A stretch of DNA of 64,000 nt from Diphasiastrum complanatum (Eukaryota; Streptophyta; Lycopodiopsida; Lycopodiales; Lycopodiaceae), in the NCBI GenBank assembly GCA_029204225.1, contig MU832633.1, forward strand, positions 1 to 64,000, in the 5' to 3' direction. Positions 1 to 10,344 of this stretch are shown here, in pieces. A program made the position numbers and the translations under genes. The notes below the pieces were generated by a model. It worked only from the letters and a program-made list of their open reading frames with translations. It made no database searches and was not told where the DNA came from. Numbering within the stretch: position 1 is the stretch's first letter; each line of letters opens with the position of its first letter.

Positions 1-330
1 CGTGCTCCTGTCCAAGAGTCGAAGCAGATCGAACAAACCTGAGATCAGCTTTGGAAATTCACAACTGGAGTTGCTAAATCAGCAACATCCAACTGCAGAT
101 GGAGAGAACTCACCCATATGAGTTTCAAAAATACCTTGAAGTCTTATCCAACCGCAGTATGCATCGTCAGCCAAACCTTGCATAATCAAACCCAGTACAG
201 GTACCTTATAGACGAAAACCAATATGGTGCAGGCCCACACTACTGGGCTATGCATCCTACTGATGCTTTTGTCCTTCATCTCAACCTATCCATGCACACG
301 CCATTAGTCACCCTATTTTGATAGCTTTGG
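1..330 (+). pseudogene. Decayed Ty3/gypsy gag C-terminal remnant
   Basis: No continuous frame is open. The stretch aligns by eye to the C-terminal gag region at about 12800-13040, sharing runs such as GAGATCAGCTTTGGAAAT and GTACCTTATAGACGAAAACC, with many small insertions and deletions between them. In the better copy this part follows the capsid-like domain and is glutamine/lysine-rich. It continues off the left edge of the window. It is a dead fragment of the same gypsy family; past about 250 the similarity fades. Confidence 0.6.
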
Positions 331-606
331 GAAAAGTGCATTAACTTTTTGCATCTCTGTATTCCAAATGCCTTGAAAATTGTGAAAATGAAAGCTAAGA
401 TCTAAAGCTCTAAAAAGCTATGGTATCAAATTAAGAAATGAAGACGAAATTGAATGCTTAAAAATTCGTCTAAACAGAACTGAAAATTTCAAAGTTAAAA
501 TTAGCAAAAAAAAAAAACCTTACAAAAACAATAAACCTCATCAAATCTAATGGAATTCTCATAGAATCAGCATGAATCAAGGATCTATGCTCTTGATACC
601 AAGAAA
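331..606 (-). other. 5' leader and primer site of a minus-strand LTR element; no gene
   Basis: Nothing coding is seen. On the minus strand the LTR ending at 607 is followed after a few bases by TGGTATCAAGAGC (589-601), which resembles the plant initiator-tRNA-Met primer site TGGTATCAGAGC with one extra A. The rest is A-rich leader. This fixes the adjoining LTR as a minus-strand 5' LTR whose interior runs left. Confidence 0.45.
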
Positions 607-1090
607 TGTCATGTGCCAAATCCCCAAGCAAATAGAAATAACAATGAAGTAAATCTAGAAACAAGAAAAAGTACAAGACAATCATGATAGCATATCAATA
701 GAAAGCTAGAAACAATGAGATCACAATGTAATTGCATTAGCAATGAAAGAAAGAGTACAATCAATGGAAATGGAACATTGATTCATGTGGATAGGGCACA
801 TGAGACCTAGCAATGGAGATCCCTATGGCTTGCATTCACAAGGAAGCTAGGAGCTCTCACTTGCAAATGAGCCAAAAGATTCACAAAATGATTGTCTCTT
901 GTCTAGTTATAGACAATGCTCTTACTTAACTTAAAATCTTGAGAGATAGTTAGCCCTTGTTAAGTATTATTTAAACTACATTGGGCCCTTACTGGCCTAT
1001 TATCCTTATTAGTTACTTTGAAGGGCCTAAAGAGGGAACCGCCTTGTTCTTAAGCCTAATAGCTCCTTTTGGGCCTACAAAGCTTACAAT
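607..1090 (-). mobile_element. LTR-A, copy 1 (5' LTR, minus strand)
   Basis: Its 607-940 part is the reverse complement of 9162-9490, so this is one of two inverted copies of an LTR-like repeat. The minus-strand end reads GGATTTGGCACATGACA and is followed by a primer-binding-like site. The outer edge is not certain: sequence beyond about 940 has no second copy here, and 1090 is an estimate set by where copia coding similarity starts soon after. No protein is encoded. Confidence 0.55.
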
Positions 1091-1219
1091 GGATCTAGGC
1101 CCTCATATGATAATTAATTACTTGATACGACCACATCCGGAATAACGTAGCATAACTAATAATCACATACAACTGGAGTGGCCAGTTATCCACATCAAAA
1201 ATTATTTCGATCCCCTTAT

Positions 1220-2131
1220 ACAGGATATGGACATAACACAGACCAAGTTTGAGGTGCATGATCTTGGTCATTTGCATTACATTTTAGGAATATAAGTGAT
1301 TAGATCTTCTCAATCTACTTTCATTTGTAAAGAAAAGTATGCTAATTTTATTCTAGAAAGATTTCATATGGTAGATACAAAGTCTTGTGATACACTTATG
1401 GAGTCAAATGTAAAGCTTACTATAAGAGGTAATGAAACATCCTTCAAGGACATTACTCTTTTTAGGAAGCTAGTTGGTTCACTCATCTATCTAGCCATCA
1501 CAAGACCAGATCTAAGCTATTGTGTTGGCCAATTCATGCAAGATCCTAGTGAAGAGCATTGGAAGCTAGGGAAACGAGTTTTGAGAGACATCATGAGAAC
1601 TTGAGATTTTGGCATATTGTATGAGGGATCATCACCTAACTTGTTTGGATTTTCAGATTTGGACTTTGTTGGAGATAAAATGGATAGAAAATGCATGAGT
1701 TCTCATTGTATTTTCATAGGTGATGGAGCTATATCATGGATGTCAAAGAAACAAGTCACTATCTCATTGTCATCTAGTGAGGCCAAGTACAAAGAACTTA
1801 CACATTGCACGAGATGGTATGGATCAAGAGGATGATCAAGGATATTCACTTGCTGGATTTTTCAGAGATCCCAATCATCTTTTGTGACAACCTGTCAGCC
1901 CAAAGTTGGCAACCAATCCTATCTTTTATATTAGGAGCAAGCATATTGAGGTGGCATATCACTTTGTGAGGGAGCAAGTCATGGCAAAGGAGGTGGATCT
2001 TCAACATGTGTCCTCAAAGGAATGTGTAGCTGATATCTTCACCAAATCATTGGGAAAGGACTTGTTCATGAAGCATAGGACTTCACTTGGAGTGTTCTCA
2101 AAGTCTATGCTAAAACTAGTTGAAGAGGGAG
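1220..2131 (+). pseudogene. Ty1/copia pol C-terminus: RT tail and RNase H
   Basis: The frame gives the end of a copia reverse transcriptase (DLGHLHYILGI, then KLVGSLIYLAITRPDLSY) followed by RNase H (ISWMSKKQVTISLSSSEAKY, then SKHIEVAYHFVREQV and the usual end VADIFTKSL). Two in-frame stops, TAA at 1293 and TGA at 1602, sit where Q and R would be natural, and a frameshift lies near 1820. The RT active site is missing to the left. The frame ends 10 bp before the polypurine tract of the 3' LTR at 2132, so this is the 3' end of one element. Dead copy; family assignment is firm. Confidence 0.85.
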
Positions 2132-2435
2132 TGTGAGAAATTTCAACTAGTTATGCTATTTTGGTCATATTTGTATATTTGGCAATTGAGGCCAATTTTC
2201 ATAATAGACTTAGAGTTTGACTTTTCAAAGGTATATTAGTCTAGAAGCATTTGAATAAACACTTTTTAAATGTGTGGGAAAGTGTAGTACATGAGTTTTA
2301 GAAGATTGAATTTGAATGTGGAGACATTTGAATCTAGTCCACATTAATGCTAGGGTTTTTGTTATGGAGGAAAACCAAACTCATTAATGAGTCATGGATC
2401 TACTATATATAGTTGTACACTCCTGGGAAGAAAAA

Positions 2436-2470
<35 letters not shown>

Positions 2471-2801
2471 CTCACTTCATGCTTATACATGAGTTCTCTT
2501 GGGTTCATCTTTTCCATTGGTGCAAAATATTTGTGATATCTTGTAATCTTGTGTGTAGAATGCTTATTTTATGTTCTTTTCGAATCCAGACGTGTGAAAT
2601 ACAGTAGCTTACTATTTTTTTACAGACAAAAATCTCATCATATCTTATGTTTGATGTTTGATCAGGTTCTTATTGAGTTTGCATCTCTTTCATAGAGTAG
2701 ATGTTGATTTTTCAACATTGTCAAGATTGGTAGAGTTAATCTATCTCTAACCAAAGATCAGGTTATGGAATTGGATCTTAAATGGTCTGAATTTCTTCAC
2801 A
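2132..2801 (+). mobile_element. LTR-C, copy A (3' LTR of the copia element)
   Basis: Starts TGTGAGAAATTTCAACTAG right after the purine tract TGAAGAGGGAG (2121-2131) and ends TTTCTTCACA. The same start, middle and end are seen in reverse at 54586-55383 and 62568-63195, which fixes both edges. A TATA-like CTATATATAG lies near 2402-2411, a (TC)n tract 30 bp downstream, and the U5 end is about 330 bp further. Length 670 bp. No target duplication can be tested because the 5' end of the element is absent. Confidence 0.8.
2439..2467 (+). repeat. (TC)n microsatellite inside LTR-C
   Basis: About 14 TC units, 30 bp downstream of the LTR TATA box, so probably near the start of the transcript. The equivalent place in copy B (55041-55207) holds a far longer compound tract. 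Confidence 0.9.
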
Positions 2802-3239
2802 TTCACCACTCGTCATTCGATGATATGACTGAGAATAATTGAAGTCGGCGCACTGATGTGACAGCGCCTTGAATGAGCACCGCACGGAATCCTCACATGA
2901 GTGAGAAAGATCTCCGCATGAGACGAATTGTTGACTCCTCAAGGTATGGGCAAAAAGGAAACCTGCATTCGAAATAGACATTCCCTTAACATATCACTTG
3001 GCCTCTCAAGGGCATAAACCCAAGAATTACCAGTTCAATCTAATAATAAAGTAACCAAAACATGACCTTATCAGACAACTTTAAGCCTAACAAAGTCACT
3101 AAAAAGGGGTACTTTTTCCTTCCAACAATGGCGAGTCAGCTGGGGAGGGCAGTCCATGCCCGACGAACCTAGTATCTTGGTTACGCTTGCCAAATGTCTC
3201 ATCCATTCATTGGGTGATGGAGTCCTTTACTCTAACCTT
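2802..3239. other. No gene; possible LTR end with tRNA-Arg-like primer site at 3129-3146
   Basis: No coding frame is recognised. On the plus strand CCAACA is followed by TGGCGAGTCAGCTGGGGA, which resembles the TGGCGACTC-type primer site recalled for Ogre-like gypsy elements. If so, 2802-3127 is the end of another LTR. A second copy would be needed to confirm this, and none is seen here. Confidence 0.3.
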
Positions 3240-3866
3240 TCAAACCAGCTGGGACAGGTTTTCCTCCAATGGTCCAACTGAGTAACGAAATGGGGTAAGC
3301 TTTTGGGAGTTCCTCACAACTTGAATTGCTTTCACAACAGCTCTAGGATTCAAGCAGCTCAATCTTTGGATAGCACCTTTCAGCCATCTCACACCAAAAT
3401 GCACATAGGATTTCAATGTTCTCCACACATCTTGATTATTTGCATAAAACTCAGCATCTGTCAGTATCGACTCACAATTGTAAAATACATCATGGTCAAA
3501 AGCTTGGTTAGCCAACCAGCCTGCTTCACTATTATGTTGTCGTTGCACATGAGATATTGTAACAAAAATAAACTATTTCATTAACCTGTGTATTTCTTTG
3601 ACATAAATTATCAGGATGGGATTCCTAACAATCCACAAGCGCGGTGATAAATTACAAATCAATGCATAATTGCTGAATACTGATAAGTGAGATATCTGCT
3701 TTTGGCCAGCTATCCTCAATCCAGCTATTAAAGCCTTAGTCTCCGCTGAATTACAGGTATAATGTTTACCGAGGCAGACACCCAACTGCACTATCAGCAT
3801 GTCGGTGTCATCTTTCATAACTACTCCAATAGTTCCTTGTATCCTACTACCACCATCAAACCACAA
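3240..3866 (-). pseudogene. RNase H-like domain protein remnant (RVT_3 type)
   Basis: On the minus strand a single frame broken by one TAG (3573-3575) gives an RNase HI-like fold: FDGGSR with the first Asp, AETKALIAGL with the Glu, and HVQRQHNSEAGWLANQAFD near the C-terminal histidine. The usual third and fourth acidic residues are gone: the GDS-type motif reads SNY and the N-x-x-AD motif reads NSEAG. About 75 residues follow that I do not recognise. No reverse transcriptase is adjacent, so this looks like the plant RVT_3-type RNase H family rather than pol, although the Tat-type gypsy second RNase H is possible. The frame is closed upstream by a TAA just before KHLWFDGG. Probably inactive. 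Confidence 0.65.
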
Positions 3867-3949
3867 ATGTTTACAGATTCTTTACTTTAGAATCTGTTAA
3901 GCTTCTGCTTCTTCATGGTTTTCTGGTTTACATATTACGTTTCTTGTTC

Positions 3950-4691
3950 TTCTTCCTATCAGCAAAGGTTATGGGATTTTCTTGATTTATTAACTTGTTC
4001 ATTTCAAGGCCCAAATTAGGCATAATGGAATGATTAACATTTTAGTATTTTTGTCCTGCCTATCAGAGGACAACTCAGGGTCGTTGTCTCTTGAAAGCAC
4101 TTACACTCAATCAGAAATGCAAGCCATGAACATTCATTTACAGATCAGCATGCAACTCAAAAGAACGTTCAACAGTTCCTACAACTACCTACTCTAAAAA
4201 CGATCAGAGAATAACTATTGAAACTCCAATTAATCTACAACATTAACAGAAAACAAAACAAGAAAACAAGAAGTTAATTTACAGCATTTTAGAAGTCCAA
4301 GAATCAAGAAACCAACTAAATAAGCAAGACAGCTCCTTAGGTGGCATCCTAGTGGTGTTTTCACATTAACAAATTACAAGTGGAATAATGCCCTCCACTA
4401 GAGATCACCATCAAAAGGTGGCTCACTCTACTTTCTTTAAGAGAGGTCTACTTGCATTTATTACTTTGCCTAGAAATACTAGTTCCTACATGGTCAATCC
4501 ATCTTTCGGGATTCACCATGAGGCTTACACAGTTTCTACTTGATAGTATTAACTAGTATTCCTCGACTTTCATACTCGGCTCTCAGTCTTCGTTAGTCTC
4601 GTCTTCTCAGAGACCTCCTCGGTCTAAGGTGAGAGGTGCTCTTGGGTAGCTCTAGCCGAGTATCTTGGGGATTCATCAGAATCAGCCAACA
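3950..4691 (-). mobile_element. LTR-G, copy 1 (3' LTR, minus strand)
   Basis: The minus-strand start TGTTGGCTGATTCTGATGA lies directly after a purine tract (4692-4705). The body matches plus-strand copies at 33150-33635 and 55469-56258 and a minus-strand piece at 25758-26226, including the stretch rich in CTCGGCTCTCAG and the TTGATTCTTGGACTTCTA motif. The left edge near 3950 is an estimate from comparison with the 25.8-kb copy. Since it follows the third-ORF region at 4706-5640, it is the 3' LTR of that gypsy element. Confidence 0.75.
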
Positions 4692-4705
4692 TCATCCCAC
4701 CCCTA
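4692..4705 (-). promoter_or_regulatory. Polypurine tract of the LTR-G element
   Basis: Minus strand TAGGGGTGGGATGA directly abuts the LTR start TGTTGGCTG, the expected plus-strand DNA priming site. Confidence 0.65.
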
Positions 4706-5640
4706 ATGTGTTGCAGGACCCACTGCAACTCATATTGAATGATGTCGTTCCGCTTCCACATTCATCTTCGATCATCACTTGAAACATCGTAGATCCTCGT
4801 TCACTTGCGTAAAACCAAATGCTTATTGCTGCCAGTCTTTATCAAAAACTGCTATTGCAATCTGCCGCAATGTAACCAGAATGTCTTATTACTCCAAGTG
4901 GTTGACATTCTCAAAATTGAAGAGTCCCCAACAGCTTCACAACTTGCATGCTTGAGTGCTTTCCTTGTGTCTCTTTCTTTCATTGCATCTGCCATGGATG
5001 GTTTCACTTCTAGTTTCTGGACAAATTCTATCTTCTGAGAGGTCTGTATCCTCCATTTGCTTCTGGGTGTTTCCGCGGTTTTTTCTCTTAGTTGAAGTTC
5101 CATTCTCAAGGAAAACCTTCGATCTGCAAGTTGCACAAACTTTGATTATCAGTCTCAAGGGGATGGATTCATCATCAAAAAATTGGTCGTAGGAACAGAT
5201 TTGGATGGACGGTTTGGTAACGATAAAGAAACATGACGAAGGCTTGGTGGAAGGGTGAAGGAACTGATAGTTCTACACTTGTAGCCTTGGACCCTTGCAA
5301 TGTCGAGCTTTGACCACCACTTGTTAGGTGAGGAGCTCACTTTATTTTGCAGGTTCACGGTTGTCTTCATCTTTCTTTTTCTACAGCTCTTTCTTTTGAT
5401 CCATTACTTTCGGGTCTCTTCGAGCTTCATAGGAGGGGATTCAACTATCATTGCTCCAGAGAGTTTCTTTTGATCAAGATCGATCTAACTCAACTGTTGC
5501 TCAAGTTTCGTCCTTTCCTTCTCAACTTCTTTGATCTTTCTCTTTATTTTTGCTAGCTGCTTTACCTGCTTCTTAGATCTTTTTTGGCTGATCAACCATT
5601 GTAGGTGGTAGTTGGTCTCCACAAGACATTTGCAATGGAT
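4706..5640 (-). pseudogene. Third-ORF (coiled-coil) remnant of the LTR-G gypsy element, copy 1
   Basis: The minus strand encodes YHLQWLISQ, then a lysine/glutamate-rich coiled coil (KKQVKQLAKIKRK, KEVEKERTKLEQQL) and GAMIVESPPMKLEE. It matches, residue for residue over long runs, the plus-strand copy at 14100-14735. A TAG at 5485-5487 stands where that copy has CAG, and a TAG at 5381-5383 again faces CAG at 14681. Downstream the frames switch several times; later pieces include MADAMKERDTRKALKHASC and SKWRIQTSQKIEF. The region ends at the polypurine tract of LTR-G, which places this ORF between pol and the 3' LTR. Function unknown; coiled coils suggest self-association. Confidence 0.6.
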
Positions 5641-6181
5641 TTTGCTTTCACTTGATTTGAATTTTTTAGATTTGATCTGAGTTTTTATTTCAAGTTTCTT
5701 TCCATAGGATTTTAGAGCATTGTCTTAGCTTTGATCAGATCCGTATGGCAGGTCATTTGGAATAGTATCCAAAAAGTTGTGACAATTCTTGATTCCTAAC
5801 TCTAGTTTTTTTAGTTTTCTTTCTTCAAAATTTTTAGACTTATTATGTGATTAATTCGACCTATCAAATCATGTCCAATAATTGATCTGATACTATAGCC
5901 TAATAGAGCTTGTTGTTAGCTTTTCAGAGGTACTGAGTTTGTTGATTTGGATCAACATTGAGAAAGTTATGATCAAATTAGTGAAGATGGGTCAGAATTG
6001 CCAAAATTTTGGAATTTTTTTTTTTTTAACAGGTGAGAGAGAATCACTTCAAGTTTTCAATTCTGAAGTTTCATGTCCTTTGTAAATTTTTTTTGATTTC
6101 TTCAATTTGAAGTTTGATTTAACAAAAAAACCTAACCCCACCTACCATTCCAGCCATAACCTACGCGACCTAACCTAACCT

Positions 6182-6183
<2 letters not shown>
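5641..6183. other. No gene; AT-rich retroelement-like DNA
   Basis: No frame or domain recognised. It has poly-T runs near 6006-6020 and a short ACCTAACCTAACCTAAC run at about 6168-6184 just before the CT tract. Confidence 0.5.

Positions 6184-6236
<53 letters not shown>
6184..6236 (+). repeat. (TC)n microsatellite
   Basis: About 26 uninterrupted TC units between the transposon DNA on the left and the CCT5 piece on the right. Confidence 0.95.
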
Positions 6237-6239
<3 letters not shown>

Positions 6240-6298
6240 GGCAGAGATCACGATCCAGTTATCTGTTATTGTAGGTCACCAAAACCCGGGGCACACAG

Positions 6299-6763
6299 TT
6301 ATCTGTTCGTCTCATCACAATCGGGATTGGCATCCAATGCATCTGCAAATGCTCTCACAGCATACTGTTCTACACCAGGAATCTTGTCTGCAGCAGCTTC
6401 AACTGCTATAGAGCAAGCAATTTCAGCTGACCCACCACCATAAACAATGGAATTGTCACGGATAAGATTCCTAGCAACACAAAGAGCATCATGAAGGCTT
6501 CGCTTTGTTTCGTCTACCATCATCTTGGTTCCACCACGTATAAATATAGTCACTGCTCTTGAATTGCCACACTGCTCAATATATAACATTCTATCCTTTG
6601 TAGTCCCAAATGCTTTCTCTCGCACCAAACCAGCCTTTCCAAGTTTTTCGGGTGTGAGCTCCTGAAATCTCGGAACAATGCGACCCCTTGTAGCAACGGC
6701 AATGAGTTCAAGCTCAACACCACCAACCCAACGCACAACAGGATATGTTTTTCCCAGTTCACG
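6299..6763 (-). pseudogene. CCT5: Fragment of chaperonin subunit CCT5 (TCP-1 epsilon)
   Basis: The open minus-strand frame gives [98 protein letters not shown] and [17 protein letters not shown], the conserved central/apical-to-intermediate part of the epsilon subunit of the cytosolic TRiC/CCT folding complex. About 140 of the family's roughly 535-540 residues are present. After [10 protein letters not shown] the expected continuation is lost and a stop follows six residues later; upstream a TAA cuts the frame before GKTYPVVRW. No stop interrupts the piece and conserved motifs such as RGG and GGGSAE remain, so capture or truncation may be fairly recent. It could be one or more exons of a real gene, but I see no flanking exons or convincing splice sites. 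Confidence 0.9.
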
Positions 6764-6896
6764 TTAAATAATCTGTAAAGATTAGCACTGAGGTGCAACG
6801 ATCCTCTGATAATTGTTTGAATGAGCGCCCTTGGCTTCACAAAAGCTCTGAAAATATCTGAGATTGCAACTGACGCCTCCTCCTTCGGTTGAGTTT

Positions 6897-7110
6897 TTTT
6901 TTCTCTCTCTCTCTCTCTCTCGCTTTCCTTCGGTTACATCCTCTCTCTCTCTACTCGCGACGTCAGTTACCTCCCCCTCTCTCTACTTGCTTCCGTTACC
7001 TTCTCTCTCTCTCTACTCGCTTCGGTTACATTCTCTCTCTCTACTTGCGACGTAGGTTACCTCCTCTCTCAATCTACCCCTCTTTCCTTCGGTCGACTTC
7101 TTTCTCTCTC
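6897..7110 (+). repeat. CT-rich minisatellite, unit about 30 bp
   Basis: Roughly five degenerate units of the form CGGTTACCTTCTCTCTCTCT + ACTCGCTT, some carrying a CGACGT between them. It lies upstream of the CCT5 piece relative to that piece's transcription, where a GA-rich 5' leader would be on the minus strand. Confidence 0.75.
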
Positions 7111-7800
7111 TACCTATTGCCTGAGAATTTTTTTTTAGATTTTCTCAATTTTTTTACGGTTGCCCACAATCTTTCACGAGCACCCAAATGCACCATATAG
7201 ACAGCCGTTAAATTTTTTTTACCTTAAAACTTCTTAATTTCATACGGTTCCTGCAATTTCTCCCGAGCACCAAAACATTTCATGGATTTCAAACTTTATA
7301 GAATCCAGTTTATAAAGTTTTTTTTAATAATCCCTTTATTCTAAGTTGTCTAAATTCAACTTTACTTTCATTCTTTAACTCTACAAAACTTTTTTGTTTG
7401 AACTCGGATTCCAATGCTGTAAAAATGATAAGTGATTAGAACAAAGAGCGTGACACTGAGAATTTATTAAAATTTTGTAATTATTATTTTTTTTTCATTT
7501 ATTATCTTAAGACCCCTTTTCTTAAATTAGATTTTACGTGTTTTTATTAGTTATTTTTGAAGTTTCATATCTTTTCCGTTTGAGCTCAGAATTTGATGCT
7601 GTAAAAAAGCAAAAGTGCTCAGTTTCATATGAACTTCAAGGTTTTGCCATTCTCAGTTTTTACTCATCGTAGAACTCTGAGTTTTAAGTGGGTGGACAAA
7701 TTGTCAAGATCTTATTTCCTTGCAAAAATCAAACTTCGCAATTTTTTTCACAAGGGTCTTCATTAATTTACAGACTCATATTCTCCCTTGATTTGTCAAA
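7111..7800. other. No gene; AT-rich, weak direct repeats
   Basis: No coding signal recognised. Two loosely similar stretches around 7395-7440 and 7575-7625 share a CAATGCTGTAAAAATGA-like core, and repeated phrases about GAGCACC occur near 7178 and 7264. It could be LTR-type DNA, but no edges are visible. Confidence 0.4.
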
Positions 7801-9125
7801 ATGGATTCTGATTCTGATTATGAAGTGGAATTTGATAATCAATCTGAATGTGATGACCAATCATATTGTGATTATCAGTACGAGGAGCAAAATGACGGTA
7901 TTTCAAATCAATGTTATCAGTATGGGGAGCACAATGACAATAATTCAGATCAATATGAGCAACATGACTCATATGGAGACTGTTTGAGTAATGATGAAAA
8001 CTATTTTGACCAAAATAAAAACCATGAGCTACACCAGTCAAATCAATCTATTATCGATGGTGGTTTTTATAGTAGTGACAATGATGATGAGCTATATACA
8101 CGACAATCAAAACATCACCGCAATTCACAAGGTGATGAGCATGCACTGCGGTATATGAGTTCAACGTGCCAACTTGAACAATCGTCATCTCCTGTGCAAC
8201 GTTGCATACAGAATAGCACATTCAATAATGCCACTCCTCATACCCATTGTGATTCATCATTACTATTGTTCAATGGACAATTGAACCCTACTGAAGAAGT
8301 GATGGAAGAACCGCAGGTTTCGAACCAACAAGGGAACCTATTAAGTAAATTGTAGGCCACACAAGATCTGATAGTTGGAATGTTGCAGAAAATGAAACAA
8401 GATCGGCAAACCGACGAGGTGAAATGGGAAAGATTGTTTGCTAGCCTATCTGGTGGATAAGACAAAATTGCGGGAGCTGATCAAAGAGGTAATGAGCCAT
8501 GTACATCGTTTCAACTATCGTCTCCATCACAAAATGTAAAATCTTCTCAAGATGTTCGGAGAATTGAAATGGACAAGGGAAAACAGTTGGAAATCACAAG
8601 GGAACATTGGAACAACGAGCACAACAATCTATAGCACCCAAAGGTGTGCCAACGAATGTTCATCAAAATGTCCAACAAAGATGTGAAGCTTCAAGGATCC
8701 AACATTTTGAGGATGATGAACAATCTGATAGTGGAAGTCAAGACTCAAATTAAGGAGAGCATATTGATATTGATCCCGAAGGAACAGTCAACATTGGAAA
8801 CTTGCTACAATCATACCTTGGGAATCAAAATGGTAGTGATCAAGAGGAAATGTTTGGTATGGAAGATCCAATGCAGGAAACGAATTCAAGTGAATCTGAT
8901 GATTCTTCATCAAAATCATCAGAGGATGAACCAGAAGTGCAATTTGACGAGGAAAAGAGGTTACCAATGATGAAAAAGCCTATTCAATAGATGAATAAGC
9001 CAACTTCATTAACAACTCTTGATTCCCCATTGAATTCACGGGAAATGGACAGTCAGCATTTATGCAGTGCTATAGAATGTACACAAGATCGGCAACATAA
9101 ATGTAATTCCCAATTTGAATCGACC
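7801..9125 (+). pseudogene. Acidic, low-complexity ORF, decayed; unknown
   Basis: An ATG frame of 184 codons opens with MDSDSDYEVEFDNQSECDDQ and is dominated by D, E, N, Q, S and Y. After its TAG at 8353 the same frame reads on as ATQDLIVGMLQKMKQDRQTD, with further stops, and near 8640 the acidic coding sense moves to another frame (EDDEQSDSGSQDSN, then NSSESDDSSSKSSEDEPEV). The DLIVGMLQKMKQD stretch looks like the linker helices seen before gag domains, so this may be the front of a retroelement gag or an accessory ORF. I recognise no catalytic or zinc motif. It ends 37 bp before LTR-A copy 2. Confidence 0.45.
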
Positions 9126-9161
9126 TAGAAAATTCCAATTGCAAATACAATGTCAATGCAA

Positions 9162-9490
9162 AAAGTTAAGTTAAGTAAGAGTATTGTCTATAACTAGGCA
9201 AGAGACATCATTTTGTGAATCTTTTGGCTCATTTGCAAGTGAGAGCTCCTAGTTTCCTTGTGAATGCAAGCCATAGGGATCTCCATTGCTAGGTCTCATG
9301 TGCCCTATCCACATTAATCAATGCTCCATTTCCATTGATTGTACTCTTTCTTTCATTGCTAATGCAATTCCATTGTGATCTCATTGTTTCTAGCTTTCTA
9401 TTGATATGCTATCATGATTGTCTTGTACTTTTTTTGCTTCTAGCTTTACTTCATTGTTATTGCTATTTGCTTGGGATTTGGCACATGACA
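9162..9490 (+). mobile_element. LTR-A, copy 2 (truncated, plus strand)
   Basis: Reverse complement of 607-940 with few differences, starting at TTAAGTTAAGTAAGAG and ending GGATTTGGCACATGACA. The following bases (GTGAATGACT) carry no primer site, so this is a 3' or solo LTR end. The start appears cut off. Confidence 0.65.
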
Positions 9491-10095
9491 GTGAATGACT
9501 ACTTTAATGCAAGAATAGGAGGTCAATAGCTTAATTATATAGTGTTTGGGAAACCTTTTTGAGGTTTCCCCCCAAAAACCGATATGTGAAAAAGTTCTTC
9601 GGCCTCTATTGAGTGACATGCTCTTACTTGCCGATTTGGTACTGATGTAGTACATCTTTCAAATTTTACTTGCTGTTTTACAGTCATTAATGATTGGATT
9701 TAATGATTGCATGATGTTTGAATAGTCAAAACGATGACTTTATAGTGATTTTGGGCCAAAAATTGGGATTTTTGGACTAGAAATGGGTTATAGAATCCAT
9801 ATTTGACTAAAATCAAAACTTTTAGTGCTTGCATGTAATGAATATATACGGATTAGGATCAGATTGCACTTATTTGTGGATTTATCCTACAAATTCTTAG
9901 CCAATAGTTGGTAAGCACGTTTTCAAAGGTGTGATGAAGTTGTCCTAAGGCTTTTATAAAGTTTGGTTAGGATTAGACACCATTAGGGGGCTCAAACCAT
10001 AAAAAAATAGTGTATTTTTGGTGATTTTTGGGCATGATCACCTATCAAATGGGAGTCTGAACCTATTGGTTCTCATTACAAGCTTAAAGATATGA
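9491..10095. other. No gene
   Basis: I see no coding frame, motif or repeat that I can name. Confidence 0.5.
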
Positions 10096-10344
10096 TGGAT
10101 TGCCTCTAATTTGAGCGATCAGAACAAGTCTATAGCTCACCCTATGTTTCATGTAAGCCATTTAAAATTAAGTTTACATGAAGGTGACATAGTTGGTTCA
10201 GAGAAGGATCTTACCCGTTTGGAGGACTTATCGCTTAGTGTTCCTTTGGAACATGAAGGTACTTCTTTAACCGTCTTCAGTATTGGCCACTTCAAGCACT
10301 ATCTTGAGCTTACTCTCGTCTATCTTCAAATCCATATGGGGTGA
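10096..10344 (+). pseudogene. Ty3/gypsy integrase C-terminal tail
   Basis: The frame gives NKSIAHPMFHVSHLKLSLHE, matching the HPVFHVSxLK segment that closes the integrase of chromovirus-type gypsy elements. The following 45 residues (VGSEKDLTRLEDLSLSVPLE onward) are in the usual place of the variable tail. The frame abruptly meets an oppositely oriented reverse transcriptase at about 10345, so the two are fragments joined tail to tail. Confidence 0.6.

Noticed and set aside
6168-6186. Telomere-like CCTAAC run
   Set aside because: Only about three units, and the unit is not the plant CCCTAAA; it grades into the CT microsatellite.
6550-6840. 96-codon frame overlapping the CCT5 piece
   Set aside because: It is another reading frame of the CCT5-coding DNA and has no family features.
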